The notes beneath the pieces are model-generated. The model was not told where the DNA came from and did no database searches. It worked only from the letters and a program-made list of their open reading frames with translations. DNA of 64,000 bases, taken from Trachythela sp. YZ-2020. Lineage: Eukaryota; Cnidaria; Anthozoa; Malacalcyonacea; Clavulariidae. Made by a program: the position numbers and the translations under genes. Below are positions 54,779 through 64,000 of the stretch, piece after piece (position 1 is the first letter of the stretch; every line of letters starts with the position of its first letter). The DNA is taken from contig JADLSH010000393.1 in NCBI GenBank assembly GCA_016169945.1, positions 6,589,501 through 6,653,500 of the forward strand, in the 5' to 3' direction.

Positions 54779-55268
54779 ATGGAGGCTGAACGAGGTGCAA
54801 CGTTTTCTGCTAAAACGTATCTTAAAATCACATGCTTAGAGAAAATTTACATGGGAAAAGATGTGCTTGGTGTTCTTCCAACAGGATATGGGAAGTCTTT
54901 GATATTTAATTTGTTGCCCATGTTGCTGTTTTGCAAATCTCTGAGAGAACAAGGATTGGACTTGGATGAGAGTTATTTACATGCTATACCAAGGATTGTG
55001 ATTGTTATATCCCCTTTAAATTATTATGCTGAACTATAGGTTCGGCGTCTGGGCTCAATGTGAAGTTTTTACAAGATCCTATTACATGCGAAGTAGACAA
55101 CAGCGTGTGTCAAAGAGATAAGCTAGAGAATGGCCACTATAATATACTGTTTTCGCATCCTGAAGCTTTTGTTTCATGCAAGTATGGATGGGAATTGATG
55201 CTTGGTAAAATCTATCAAGATAGCGTATGTGCCGTAGTTGTGGATGAGGCTCATTGCATTTTGGAATG
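54779..55268 (+). pseudogene. RecQ-like helicase exon 1 (Walker A to DEAH)
   Basis: Contains GVLPTGYGKSLIFNLLP and CAVVVDEAHCILEW. The in-frame TAG at about 55037 stands where relatives have a codon for Gln or Asp before VRRLGS, and the frame changes before KFLQDPITCEV. The exon ends in W at the donor. Helicase motifs Ia and III to VI are not in this exon. Confidence 0.6.
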
Positions 55269-55732
55269 GTAAGTATTCAACTATACAAATATAAGTGAAG
55301 TTCATAAATCGATTGTGCAATTTATTACTTTCTCATTGACAAGTTATTTTGTCAGTCCAGCTGCAATTTGCTCTTATTAATTTAAGCCAAGTCCGACACC
55401 AGCATCATGTTTAACCAAAATATTTTCCCATGTCTATTTTTAATGACATTAACATACATTGTGCAGCTGTCAATCTGCTCTTTATATAATTTTTATTATT
55501 TTGCATATTTATTATGCCAGATGATTTTTCTTCTAGGAGAACAATGGCCACGAATGGGGCTTACCCCAATCCTTAAAGTTTTTTGTGTAATAGCTGACAT
55601 TGGTAAAATCACTAGTACCCTAATGAGAGCCACATGCTTGTCTGGTCCTCCTTGTGTTTTGTCAATCAAACCATAGTCTGTCTAATATAAAGAACTAGAT
55701 AGACTATGATGAAACTGCTATTATGCACCTTA

Positions 55733-57027
55733 GGTCGCATTTTAATTATGTTGTTGCAAGTTGTCGCAAGAGCACTTTGAGTACGATCTCCTTTGCAAAA
55801 TATTTACCCCCTGGCAATGAAATTAACACCATTGGAATCCTTACAAAATAAGCTTTCTACAGTGGGCTATTTTCCCAACTAAACATTACAGAATCAAAAA
55901 TACTAAAAGTTTAATCCCAAACATACCTCCAGTAGTCATACTTCAGTTCAACTCAAACAATCTTTAATATCTTCTGAGAATGAGGGTTGTTTCGCGTGTG
56001 CCTAAAAGATATAAACAAAATCTCAACGTTTCGAGCTGAAGCCCTTCGTCAGGAGAAATTAGTAGACAAATAAACACATTACATCTGTCACATTAACAAA
56101 ATATTAACCAATGAAAATAAAGTAGTCATAACAATCATAACAAAATAGAATTAATATGTAAAGATATAGACTGCGTGCAGGCTTCGGCCCGATTATAGGG
56201 TCAAAGGCCTGCGCACAGGCGTTACACTTATCAAAGCGCGCTATAAATGTCGTACAAGGGAAGGGAAGAGGGGATATAGAGGAAAGTATATAAGAAGTAT
56301 TTAAGAGAAAATAATGAGCTAGATGAAGGAGAGGCGCTGTTGGTTGCACTGTTGAAGTGCCTCAGCCTGATGGTATCAATGAGCGCCTCTCCTTCATCTA
56401 GCTCAGTCTATATCTTTACATATTAATTATATTTTGTTATGATTGTTATGACTACTTTATTTTCATTGGTTAATATTTTGTTCACGTGACAGCTTTTATA
56501 GCGTTGCTATAAAAGCTGATGTAATGTGTTTATCTGTCTACTAATTTCTCCTGACGAAGGGCTTTAGCTCGAAAACGTTGAGATTTTGTTTATATCTTTT
56601 AGACACACATGAAACAACCCTCATAAAGTCTTTAATATATTCTCATGTGTTTATTATATCGACAGACTTCTAATGGTCGAAATTTAGCTTTTATCTGTGT
56701 CTTTATTTGGTAAAACTTGGCTGCGATACGGCGAAAAGAAATATTTATTTTTAATTTTTTTTTATTTATCAGGAATTTTCCAGCATGCACGCGCTTGCCG
56801 TAGTTTGACTATATATGGTTTGCCCACGCGCTTCAGTCCTGACAAAAAGATCTTATATAGGGTATTGTACCCTGGGGAATTCATTCCGGCCACTTAAAAA
56901 ACCATAGCAACAGTCTTTGTTTGTGTTTGGGCCTTTTCCGGTTGTTTTTGTCTGAAATTCCGGTTTGACCCGTATGCTACATTTCAAATTTCGCCGTAAC
57001 TTTGTCAATTTTTATTGTGTTTCTTTG
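55733..57027. repeat. Dispersed repeat, copy 2, split by Penelope-like element B
   Basis: Same strand and sequence as 26475-27073, with the insertion 55976-56629 in the middle. It starts GGTCGCATTTTAATTATG and ends TTTTTATTGTGTTTCTTTG. It lies inside the helicase intron. Confidence 0.75.
55976..56629. mobile_element. Penelope-like element B: two inverted 3' ends
   Basis: 654 bp flanked by CTTTAATATCTTCT (55962-55975) and CTTTAATATATTCT (56630-56643), a 14-bp target duplication with one mismatch. The left half is the inverse of the right: GAGGGTTGTTTCGCGTGTGC at the left and GAAACAACCCTC at the right. The centre holds GGTATCAATGAGCGCCTCTC, the last codons of the element-C-type ORF. No full ORF. 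Confidence 0.8.
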
Positions 57028-57389
57028 CAAGTTGGTCAGTATGTACTGTTTTTAAAGCTCTATAAAACGGTGTATTAGCGAAGATCACACAGTTTTTAAA
57101 ACAGAAGTTATAATCGACCAAAGGTACTGAATATATAATTAATTTACGATAATAATAAATCAGATTACAAAGGTGTTAAAACAATGTGTTTAGCGATTTG
57201 TTTGGCATTAGCCAAGAACAGGTGTGTTTGCTGAATCAATTGGTGGTATTTTCGTCCGTTTTGGGTGAGGGGCGCCAAAGATACAAGCGCTCAAAATCAT
57301 CATCATTTGGCGGTTGATATTTGACGCTACCGTGTAGAAAGAGTTAAGGGGAAGTGATTTCCGTAAAGACTATGGTTGTCTCGGTATGG

Positions 57390-57680
57390 TGTGTGCTTTG
57401 TTTCCTTATGTTCCACTGCCACCTGCCAATCAATAAACAAGACAGAAAACATATCAAAGAAGCATTGGGATTGTCAAGATGTGTAGACATAATTGTAAGT
57501 CCAGACTGGAAGAATATTTTCTATGCAAAATATTACCAGGAGACAGGAAGGGGCAGGGTGTAATGGAAAACCCTGCAAAGCGATACTATATTACAACAAT
57601 AAGGATATAGCAAAGAACAAACCAGGTATGCAAGATATGATAAGAAACTATTGTTGAACCTCTGGGTCATGCCTTAGAAT
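57390..57680 (+). pseudogene. RecQ-like helicase C-terminal exon remnant
   Basis: Encodes QDRKHIKEALGLSRCVDIIV, SPDWKNIFYAKYYQETGRG and, one frame on, KPCKAILYYNNKDIAKNKPG and MQDMIRNYC followed by TGA. Resembles the segment between the two helicase lobes and the start of the zinc-binding region in the family. The intron before it holds the dispersed repeat and Penelope-like copy B. Confidence 0.45.
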
Positions 57681-58564
57681 ACAATTGTTGGAATGTATGT
57701 ATACCCATGTGTATACCCATGTGTACATGCCATGTATTCAAACAGGACCCAGACTGCTAATTCTCTATTTTGGTATTGAAATTCTTGTTCAGACTGTTCA
57801 CTAATACCCAATTTGTATTTATATAATTTATGTATGGTAGGACTATTTTTGATATAATACAACATTGATTTTAAACTGGCTGTCAGTAGTTTTTCTCTCA
57901 AATCAATTTACAGTAATACTTGAAGACATTTTTCTACAACTTATATGCATGCTCTTTCTGTAAATCAAATTCCAAGAATACTGAATGAAAATACATTTGA
58001 GAAAAGTATGATAATGCACTTGCAATATCATAGGCGCAAATACTAAGAGTTGTAAAATATCTTTAAAAGTTCACAAATAACTCTTTAATAAACGAACTAA
58101 AGTGTTTTATCACGTTTAAAACTACGAGCGCACATAGCGAGTGGTTTTAGACCTGATAAAATATGTTTCACGAGTTTATTAAACAGCTTCAAAAACGATG
58201 CTCCATGTGGGAGCAATCATGGTAAATATTTGAAGCATGTTTAACCCTAATCAGGCCTGAAGCTTAACTAGCACCTTTGGGAGCAGAAAAAAATAGTTTC
58301 TAAATATGAATAGACCCTAATTAGAATATGTTTGCATGTTTTTCTGGTAAAACTATATTTTTTCAAGAGATAATTTTTGTACACATATGTTGACATCAGG
58401 AATTTGAGGAATAAAATCTGGGTTTTGTTAATTCTCTGTTTTATGCAAATAACAATAGAGGGGTTTCACATATTCTCATCTCAGAGGTTAAATGCCTTTA
58501 AAAAAAGAAAGTTCATTATATATTAACTAAAACATCCATGCATTCGACATTGCAGCCGTCTCAG
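57681..58564. other. No gene seen
   Basis: AT-rich spacer with short frames only, including one at 57674-57901 (minus) lacking recognisable domains. Confidence 0.4.
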
Positions 58565-59620
58565 TTAGACTATAATACTATAATCATATGATGAAATACA
58601 AGTCATGAAAAGGATATTGCCATGATAGTTGAGAAAGCAGCTTGTCCCAGTTGTACAAAGGTAAACCTGGCATTTGGTGCACAAAAACCTTCTTCTTGTA
58701 CAACCGTCTAATTTGCATCGTTGTGTTTCCCACATTGCAGAGGCCAATGGTTGCATTTATCATACCGTACTTTGTGAGGTACTTGGTTGCCTCTGAGTTA
58801 TCTCTGTCTACTAATAGGTGCGATGGGTTCATCATCAGAATCATTTGAACCTTGTGCTTCAGCTGCAAGCGGACACTGACAAATATCAACAAGGAAATGT
58901 ACCAATGCACATTGACCTCACGATAGAGCACAAATGCATTGACAGCAGCAAGTGAGAAGCAAGTGAGATGAGGTGGAATGCTATCCGATGGTACCACTTC
59001 TTACTTCTGTGCTTTGTGTGATAAAGTAATAAAATTGTACAATTCAATGCATGCAGGACGAGGAACAGAGAGATCTTTCTTTTTCTTCCTATCATAACAC
59101 TTGCAATTTGACACAGGATCCATGCCAAAAAGTTGGAGATAGTCAAAACTCTGCGGTTGTCATACCATACACAAATCACTAAACCAGCTTTCGAATTGGA
59201 AAATTGAGCAATATCTCCCCGTCCATTTTTTTAGCAAAAAATAGATTAACTAGTTTAGGGAAACTAGAAGTTCTGGGCTGGAGAAGAAATTGTCAAAAAA
59301 CAATTGATGATTTTTCTTTTCCATATCTTTGGTCAACCTCAGAATAACGTTTGTGCTCTCTCCAAGTTGTTGGGGCAATTCAACACCAGGTGGTGGACAT
59401 TTCGCATTTGGCTGTTTAGCCTTATTTGATGAACAAAATGATCGAAAAAAGATATCACTAATGAAATACTTGTAGGTACAATACCAATCAGGAAAACATC
59501 AGATCTATAGTAGAGTACCAACAGAAATAATATATTTTACAAATCAGTCAATGTATATTTGGTATGCACATTTGTGTACAAAATAAAGTTTATGAAAACA
59601 GTCTAAACTGAGAAAGTAGT
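58565..59620 (-). pseudogene. piggyBac (PGBD-type) transposase, decayed
   Basis: Minus-strand pieces in order: CPPPGVELPQQLGESTNVIL and HQLFFDNFFSSPELLVSL (second Asp), VWYDNRRVLTISNF (third Asp), DRKKKKDLSVPRPACIELYN, TKHRSKKWYHRIAFHLISLA, AVNAFVLYREVN and the Cys-rich end QRCKLDGCTRRRFLCTKCQV. This is the PGBD4-like DDE core plus C-terminal zinc domain. The YMGGVDL-type segment with the fourth Asp is missing and at least four frame breaks occur. No TTAA-bounded ends were identified. Confidence 0.65.
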
Positions 59621-60231
59621 GTTTGTAAAGCTTCCTTAAGAAGTGTAGTACCGTAGTACAAGACACTGTTGGGTATTTAGATCTATCTTGCCTATGAACG
59701 ACCATATATTTTTCTCAAAATTGCAACATTTAATTGATATTTTTTACACAAATTCCTGACGTACACATATGTGTACAAAATGTTTTAACAAAAATTCTAA
59801 AGCACAACATGTATAAAATGAAAAGAAAATGATAATTATTTGTTTAACAACAGCCTTAGAGTTAATTTAGAAGATTTTTATAATTTTGCAGTCCATTTTA
59901 TAGTGGAAGAATACAAAAAATTTACATGCTACAAGAGATAAACTCACCTCGCATGTATTCCAGAGAATGACGCCAGGATTACATGTGAATGAAATATGCC
60001 TAGTTAGGATGCGAAAAAATCAGATTTTCTTTTGGATGATTTTGACTTTGATATCCCAGATGATATTTAAAATATTTATTTTGAGTGTTAACACAAAATA
60101 ATCTGATTAAAACATGTTTCTCAATTTTTTTGAAATTATGTCAATAATATGGTCTGGGACAGTATGTTTGGAAACCCAAAACCAATATTATTTTTTTGGC
60201 TCACAGTCCTCTTCATTATTAATTTGATGAG
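59621..60231. other. No gene seen
   Basis: AT-rich sequence between the transposase remnant and the DUF6589-like gene; it could contain the transposase N-terminus beyond recognition. Confidence 0.35.
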
Positions 60232-60838
60232 TCATTTAATTATCATCATTTTCATGATCTTCCTTGCATGAAAAATGCATGACATCCTCAAATCATCACA
60301 AATTTTTTTCTCATCTTCATCAGATGCTCGGTGACTATGTGATGATGATGAAACATGAACAGCAACCTGGTTGTCAAATGCTTCAACTATATGCTGGATT
60401 CCACTTGAAGCTTTGCTTGCCCTACCAATAGCTCTTTCAGTTTTGTTTGATCCCATACATTTAATAATTTCTTTGATATCCCTATTTCTGTTTTCTTGGA
60501 ACAAATCAATTTCCACATTTTTGCCATACCCACATGCCAGTTAGCTGTAGCAGCACACTTGCTTTGATGAGCTTCAACTTGCCACTGTCAGGCAAATGGT
60601 CACTTGATAGACGGTTGAAAACCATTGTTGTAGCAACTGCATGGACACTTTTATTCTGGTGGTCTGATTTCATGTCGTGAACTTTCTCTTCCCAGTCTAG
60701 GTTGTCACATACTAACTTCCTGCCCGCTTTCACCAATTCAATGGCATGATTAAGAAAATGATCTCCAATCTCATCAAGGATGGTGTACTTCAGAGACGAT
60801 CCAGTGCAGATTCCATACTTGTTCAGTCTATCAATCAA
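60232..60838 (-). pseudogene. DUF6589-like gene exon 2
   Basis: Acceptor ACTATAG| at 60838/60839, phase 0. Blocks KVHDMKSDHQNKSVHAVATT and NRLSSDHLPDSG, then a frame change at about 60520 and FDNQVAVHVSSSSHSH with a charged end to the stop at 60232. The missing middle would be several hundred residues in relatives, by memory. Confidence 0.45.
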
Positions 60839-61033
60839 CTATAGTGGGGAAAAAGAATGCTGCTTATATATACACATAGCAAAAACCCCTATAAGCCTAC
60901 TAACTCCCACAGCTATCTTCTCTTCTCATCCTGTCATCCTAAGCACACTAAAACTGCTATCCCTTACTCTCAATTCTTACGTCTTCGTCGCCTCTGCAGT
61001 GAAGACGACGACTTCGATGCCAAATATTAAAAA

Positions 61034-61729
61034 ATGAGAAGCTTTTTTGTGAATCGTGGTTATCCTTCCCACCTTTTAGATACTGCCCTTAACAAGGCCT
61101 CCCTTATACCCTGTTCAGACACCTTAAGAGAACCTTCGGTTGCAATTTCTAATCAAGTAAGGGACATCATTTGCCGGAATTTTAATCTACTTAAAAACGA
61201 CCCTGCAACGTCTTCCATTTTCTCCGAGACCCCACTAGTCCCTTTTCGACACAGTAAAAACATCCAGGAAACCCTAGTGCACAGCTCACTGCGACAGGAC
61301 TCTGTGTCACCAGCTGGCACTGTTTCCTGTGGTCGTGCTAAGTGCTACACTTGTAAGCATTTGAACCTCGCCACCTGTATTTCGGCTCCAAAATCTCAGT
61401 TTGTCGTCAAGCACAGTTTCACGTGCATCTCCTCCAACCTCGTTTACTGCATCTCTTGCAGCAAATGTGGCTTGCTCTACATCGGAGAAACTGGAAGACG
61501 TTTAGGCGATAGGTTTGCTGAGCATTTGCGTGATGTTAAGAACAATGTGCACAACAAACCGGTTGCTAGGCACTTCAACAGTGCCAACCACTCCTTTTCT
61601 GATATGAAAATATGTGCCATTCATCCCATTATTGGGGGCAATGATGCCCGTCGGAAGCAAGAAAAGCGTCTCATTTTTAAACTTGGCACCATTCAGCTTG
61701 GTGGTATCAATGAGCGCCTCTCCATCTAG
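61034..61729 (+). CDS. Penelope-like element C: Cys-rich and GIY-YIG endonuclease ORF
   Basis: Open for 231 codons. N-terminal part MRSFFVNRGYPSHLLDTAL is the usual end of the Penelope RT domain. A Cys-rich segment follows (CGRAKCYTCKHLN, SNLVYCISCSKC), then the GIY-YIG nuclease: GLLYIGETGRRLGDRFAEHL (Tyr and Arg of the active site), PVARHFNSANHSFSDM, RRKQEKRLIFKLGTIQLGGI (catalytic Glu region) and NERLSI. PLE endonucleases cut DNA to prime reverse transcription. The RT part upstream is truncated, so the element is dead although this domain is intact. Confidence 0.75.
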   Translation: MRSFFVNRGYPSHLLDTALNKASLIPCSDTLREPSVAISNQVRDIICRNFNLLKNDPATSSIFSETPLVPFRHSKNIQETLVHSSLRQDSVSPAGTVSCGRAKCYTCKHLNLATCISAPKSQFVVKHSFTCISSNLVYCISCSKCGLLYIGETGRRLGDRFAEHLRDVKNNVHNKPVARHFNSANHSFSDMKICAIHPIIGGNDARRKQEKRLIFKLGTIQLGGINERLSI

Positions 61730-61946
61730 CTCATTCTTTTCTCTTAAATACTTCTTATATACTTTCCTCTATACCCCCTCTTCCCTTCCCTTGTACGACA
61801 TTTATAGCGTTTTGATAAGTGTAACGCCTGTGCGCAGGCCTTCGACCCTATAATCGGGCCGAAGCCTGCACACAGTCTATATCTTATATTATATATATTA
61901 ATTCTATTTTGTTATGATTGTTATGACTAATATTTTGTTAGTATAG

Positions 61947-62106
61947 GTAATAGTATGGTTTCGAGTGCAATTTGGAAAAAACATGCACGAGTGAGTTTTT
62001 CAAAGACGATCAAAATTGCACGAGTCCGAAGGACGAGTGCAATTTGGCGTCTTTGAAAACTCACGAGTGTTTGTTTTTCCAAATTTCACGAGAAACCATA
62101 CTATTA
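61947..62106. mobile_element. 160-bp fold-back MITE in Penelope-like element C
   Basis: Starts GTAATAGTATGGTTTC and ends with the inverse GAAACCATACTATTAC; inner arms GAGTGCAATTTGGAAAA and TTTTCCAAATTTCACGAG. Interior GCACGAGTCCGAAGGACGAG. It lies in the element's noncoding 3' region. Confidence 0.75.
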
Positions 62107-62911
62107 CTTATTAATAATATACATGAAAAAATTACACGCTTTGATAACACTTGTGCACTCACCTACGCCGTTTAAGCATTGTTTTTGTTGCTTGTTAGCA
62201 AACTTTTCAGTCTATGTTCTCCTTGAACGTAAATTGTTGTATTCACGTACGATTTTCCATTGCAAGTGTAGAAAAAGTCGTCAAAAGTGAAAATTTACAT
62301 TGCTAATACCGCCGCCATGTTGATTTGTCTTGCCTCGTTTCCAGGCTCTGCTCTTGTTTTGTTAATTTGCACTGCTGTAATTGCACACATGTGCAATTAC
62401 AAAAATAATTGCACTGCTCTTAGCCAATCAGAATTGAGTAATTTTTTCATCTATATTATTATGATTGTTATGGTTAATATTTTGTAATGTGTTTATCTGT
62501 CTACTAATTTCTCCTGACGAAGGGCTTTAGCTCGAAACGTCGAGATTTTGTTTATATCTTTTAGGCACACGCGAAGCAACCCTCAATTTGTTCTTAAAAA
62601 CCCCTATAGTTGTGTTTGGGGCACTCATGCAGTGCCAAAACCACACAGTCCTGATTGAATTAGTGTTATCATCATTTTGTGTCTTATTGTGAATTTAGAT
62701 CTTCCTATGCAAAAAGAAAATAATAATTTTTTTTATGATTTTAATAATAATTTTGTTCATTCTTAATCATCTTGCAAAATATTGTTACATTGGGGAAAAC
62801 AAACTAAATCTGGGTGTGGTCACTTTTCCCCCATGCACTCACTGAATCACTCAATGGTTTGTTTATTTAAGAAATGTCCATCTACAAAAAACCATCAACT
62901 TATATGTATAC

Positions 62912-63263
62912 CTGTGTTGTAGCTTGACCCTGTATTAAGAGCACAGCATTGATCTTTCGAATTCTGCTAAGTTCATGGCAGTTTGAAAACATGATGATAC
63001 CATAAACCATACAAATTGGAGCCATCGTCTTCTGATAGTCCATGATGAGGGATAGTATTTCACATAGAGTAGGGCATCTGGACTTCATTTCTTCAACCAC
63101 ATCATCCATTTCATGTTACTCATTCAATCAAATTGTCTTTAACGCAAAACGGATGGTTTATTTCTTCTGCAAAACTTGATATCTCCCTTTTTATAACGTC
63201 CACAATATGATGGAAGAAGGCATTGTAAATGGTAGTCTGAACATCCTTGGACTCAAGGATTTC
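62912..63263 (-). pseudogene. DUF6589-like gene exon 1
   Basis: Acceptor CAACAAG| and donor ACACAG|GTATAC. The first 45 codons (ILESKDVQTTIYNAFFHHIV, FAEEINHPFCVKDNL) end in a stop; the frame resumes with EMDDVVEEMKSRCPTLCEIL and ends QGQATTQ. The 3' end is phase 0. Confidence 0.45.
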
Positions 63264-64000
63264 CTTGTTGTTGTATCATGAATTGTGATTGTTTCCTATA
63301 TTTAAAGTCCATAAATTCTATGAAAACAATGCCAAATTCGTTTAAGCTAATAAGGACTAGTAAGATTATTATTATATTTGTTTCTACACAAAGTTTTCAT
63401 TGTGACAGATAGCATACACAGTATAACATGCAAAACTTCGTCTTCTGTGCATGGAACTATAAAGAGTGAAACTCCAACAATATCATGTGATCATGTGTCA
63501 TTGTGGTAAACTTGTAATATTCTTAAAAAGAAATGAAAGTCGGACTATGCAATAAAATTGTTTCAACACTGTTTTAAAAAATCATATTATACTTGTCATA
63601 TAGATAGCCAATTTTCAGAGAATCAGAGGATTCTTTCGAAATCTTTTAACAGCTAAATGAATGATGGTCTGGATGAGGGTACTTCAATCACATTACATTT
63701 TTTTCCTCTGTTGCAAATTTAGCAGCTTAACAGTAAAATCTAAATGTTTTTCTAACATTAAACAGTAAAAAATTGTTCCCAGTTCCTTTATATAACACTA
63801 AACACTTTATAAAAAAGAAATAAATTGAACATTAAACCCATTCCGACCATCATAAAGGTAGAATCTTTCACTGAAGCGATAGAATAACAAGTATAATAAA
63901 TTGTTGTTTTGACAGATGTTATAATTTAGTTCGCTGCAGGTGTATAAAGTTTTTGAGACCAGGTGCAAAAAGGTTTGGACTAAAAACAAGAGCAATGAAC
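63264..64000. other. No gene seen at right edge
   Basis: AT-rich. The DUF6589-like gene should have more 5' exons here or beyond the window, but none is recognised. A minus frame at 63807-63995 has no domain. Confidence 0.4.

Larger units (their letters stand above)
54779..57680 (+). pseudogene. RecQ-like ATP-dependent DNA helicase, broken
   Basis: Plus strand. Exon 1: MEAERGATFSAKTYL, MGKDVLGVLPTGYGKSLIFN (Walker A), RIVIVISPLNYYAEL, a TAG, then VRRLGSM; after a frame change QRDKLENGHYNILFSHPEAF and AVVVDEAHCILEW (Walker B DEAH) to donor |GTAAGT at 55269. A second exon at 55537 gives GEQWPRMGLTPILKVFCVIA. At 57420 INKQDRKHIKEALGLSRCVD and IIVSPDWKNIFYAKYYQETG follow, then KPCKAILYYNNKDIAKNKPG to about 57650. 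The order is that of RecQ-family helicases (multi-copy in cnidarians and sponges). At least one stop and three frame breaks. Confidence 0.6.
60894..62595 (+). mobile_element. Penelope-like element C, 5'-truncated, 13-bp target duplication
   Basis: 1.7 kb flanked by AAAAACCCCTATA (60881-60893 and 62596-62608). It starts within the RT C-terminus (KPTNSHSYLLFSSCHPKH), changes frame near 61030, then encodes a Cys-rich region and a GIY-YIG endonuclease (61034-61729), and ends ACACGCGAAGCAACCCTC with the same terminus as copy B. A 160-bp MITE sits in its 3' region. It is in the DUF6589-like intron, opposite in direction. Confidence 0.8.
60232..63263 (-). pseudogene. DUF6589-like gene, deleted and frameshifted
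   Basis: Minus-strand exons about 62912-63263 and 60232-60838. Exon 1: KEILESKDVQTTIYNAFFHH, a frame change near 63120, DDVVEEMKSRCPTLCEILSL and CHELSRIRKINAVLLIQGQA to donor ACAG|GTATAC. Exon 2 (phase 0): LIDRLNKYGICTGSSLKYTI, DNLDWEEKVHDMKSDHQNKS, VFNRLSSDHLPDSGK, then at about 60530 a jump to NVEIDLFQENRNRDIKEIIK and MGSNKTERAIGRASKASSGI. From memory, this is the order in DUF6589-type cnidarian and sponge proteins, with the central domain missing at 60530. A Penelope-like element sits in the intron. Confidence 0.5.

Overview
The window reads as nuclear DNA of an early-branching marine invertebrate, most likely a cnidarian, with a sponge as the alternative. It is AT-rich. Genes have GT-AG introns and short exons. 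Several proteins resemble, from memory, multi-copy families of cnidarian and sponge genomes. There is no bacterial operon, rRNA, tRNA or CRISPR signal. Most coding matter belongs to mobile elements or broken genes; only the first gene looks intact in every exon I can read.

Layout. 1-6603 (minus): a multi-exon gene (gene A) with a Myb/SANT-like N-terminus, running off the left edge and invaded by a LINE and small inverted-repeat elements. 6655-11683 (minus): a Gypsy gag-protease fragment, split by a LINE, itself split by a MITE, with exact target duplications at both levels. 12268-17510 (plus): a nine-exon Ig plus protein kinase gene with coherent splice phases but several small frameshifts. 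17933-21091 (minus): exons of an integrase-core protein, damaged. 21.1-31.1 kb: no gene seen; MITE-type elements, a minisatellite and a perfect 75-bp palindrome. 31159-38591 (plus): a complete-length DIRS-order (Ngaro/PAT-type) tyrosine-recombinase retrotransposon with split direct repeats. 39.8-44.7 kb: a dead multi-exon gene (gene B, minus) between inverted repeats. 46-48 kb: a folded-back Penelope-like element. 48.8-54.4 kb: remnants of a transposase-like gene, a LINE ORF1, another gene-family fragment and a deleted LINE. 54.8-57.7 kb (plus): a broken RecQ-like helicase with repeats in its intron. 58.6-59.6 kb (minus): a dead piggyBac transposase. 60.2-63.3 kb (minus): a DUF6589-like gene with a Penelope-like element in its intron.

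The strongest observations are structural. The DIRS-order element shows the A1...B1-A2-B2 order with a TACTA core shared by both ends and the internal junction. Elements can be removed on paper with one target copy to restore a reading frame (9059-9775 and 41924-42071), which fixes the insertion sites to the base. The Gypsy-LINE-MITE stack gives a relative age order. Protein family names are recognition from memory; no database search was possible.
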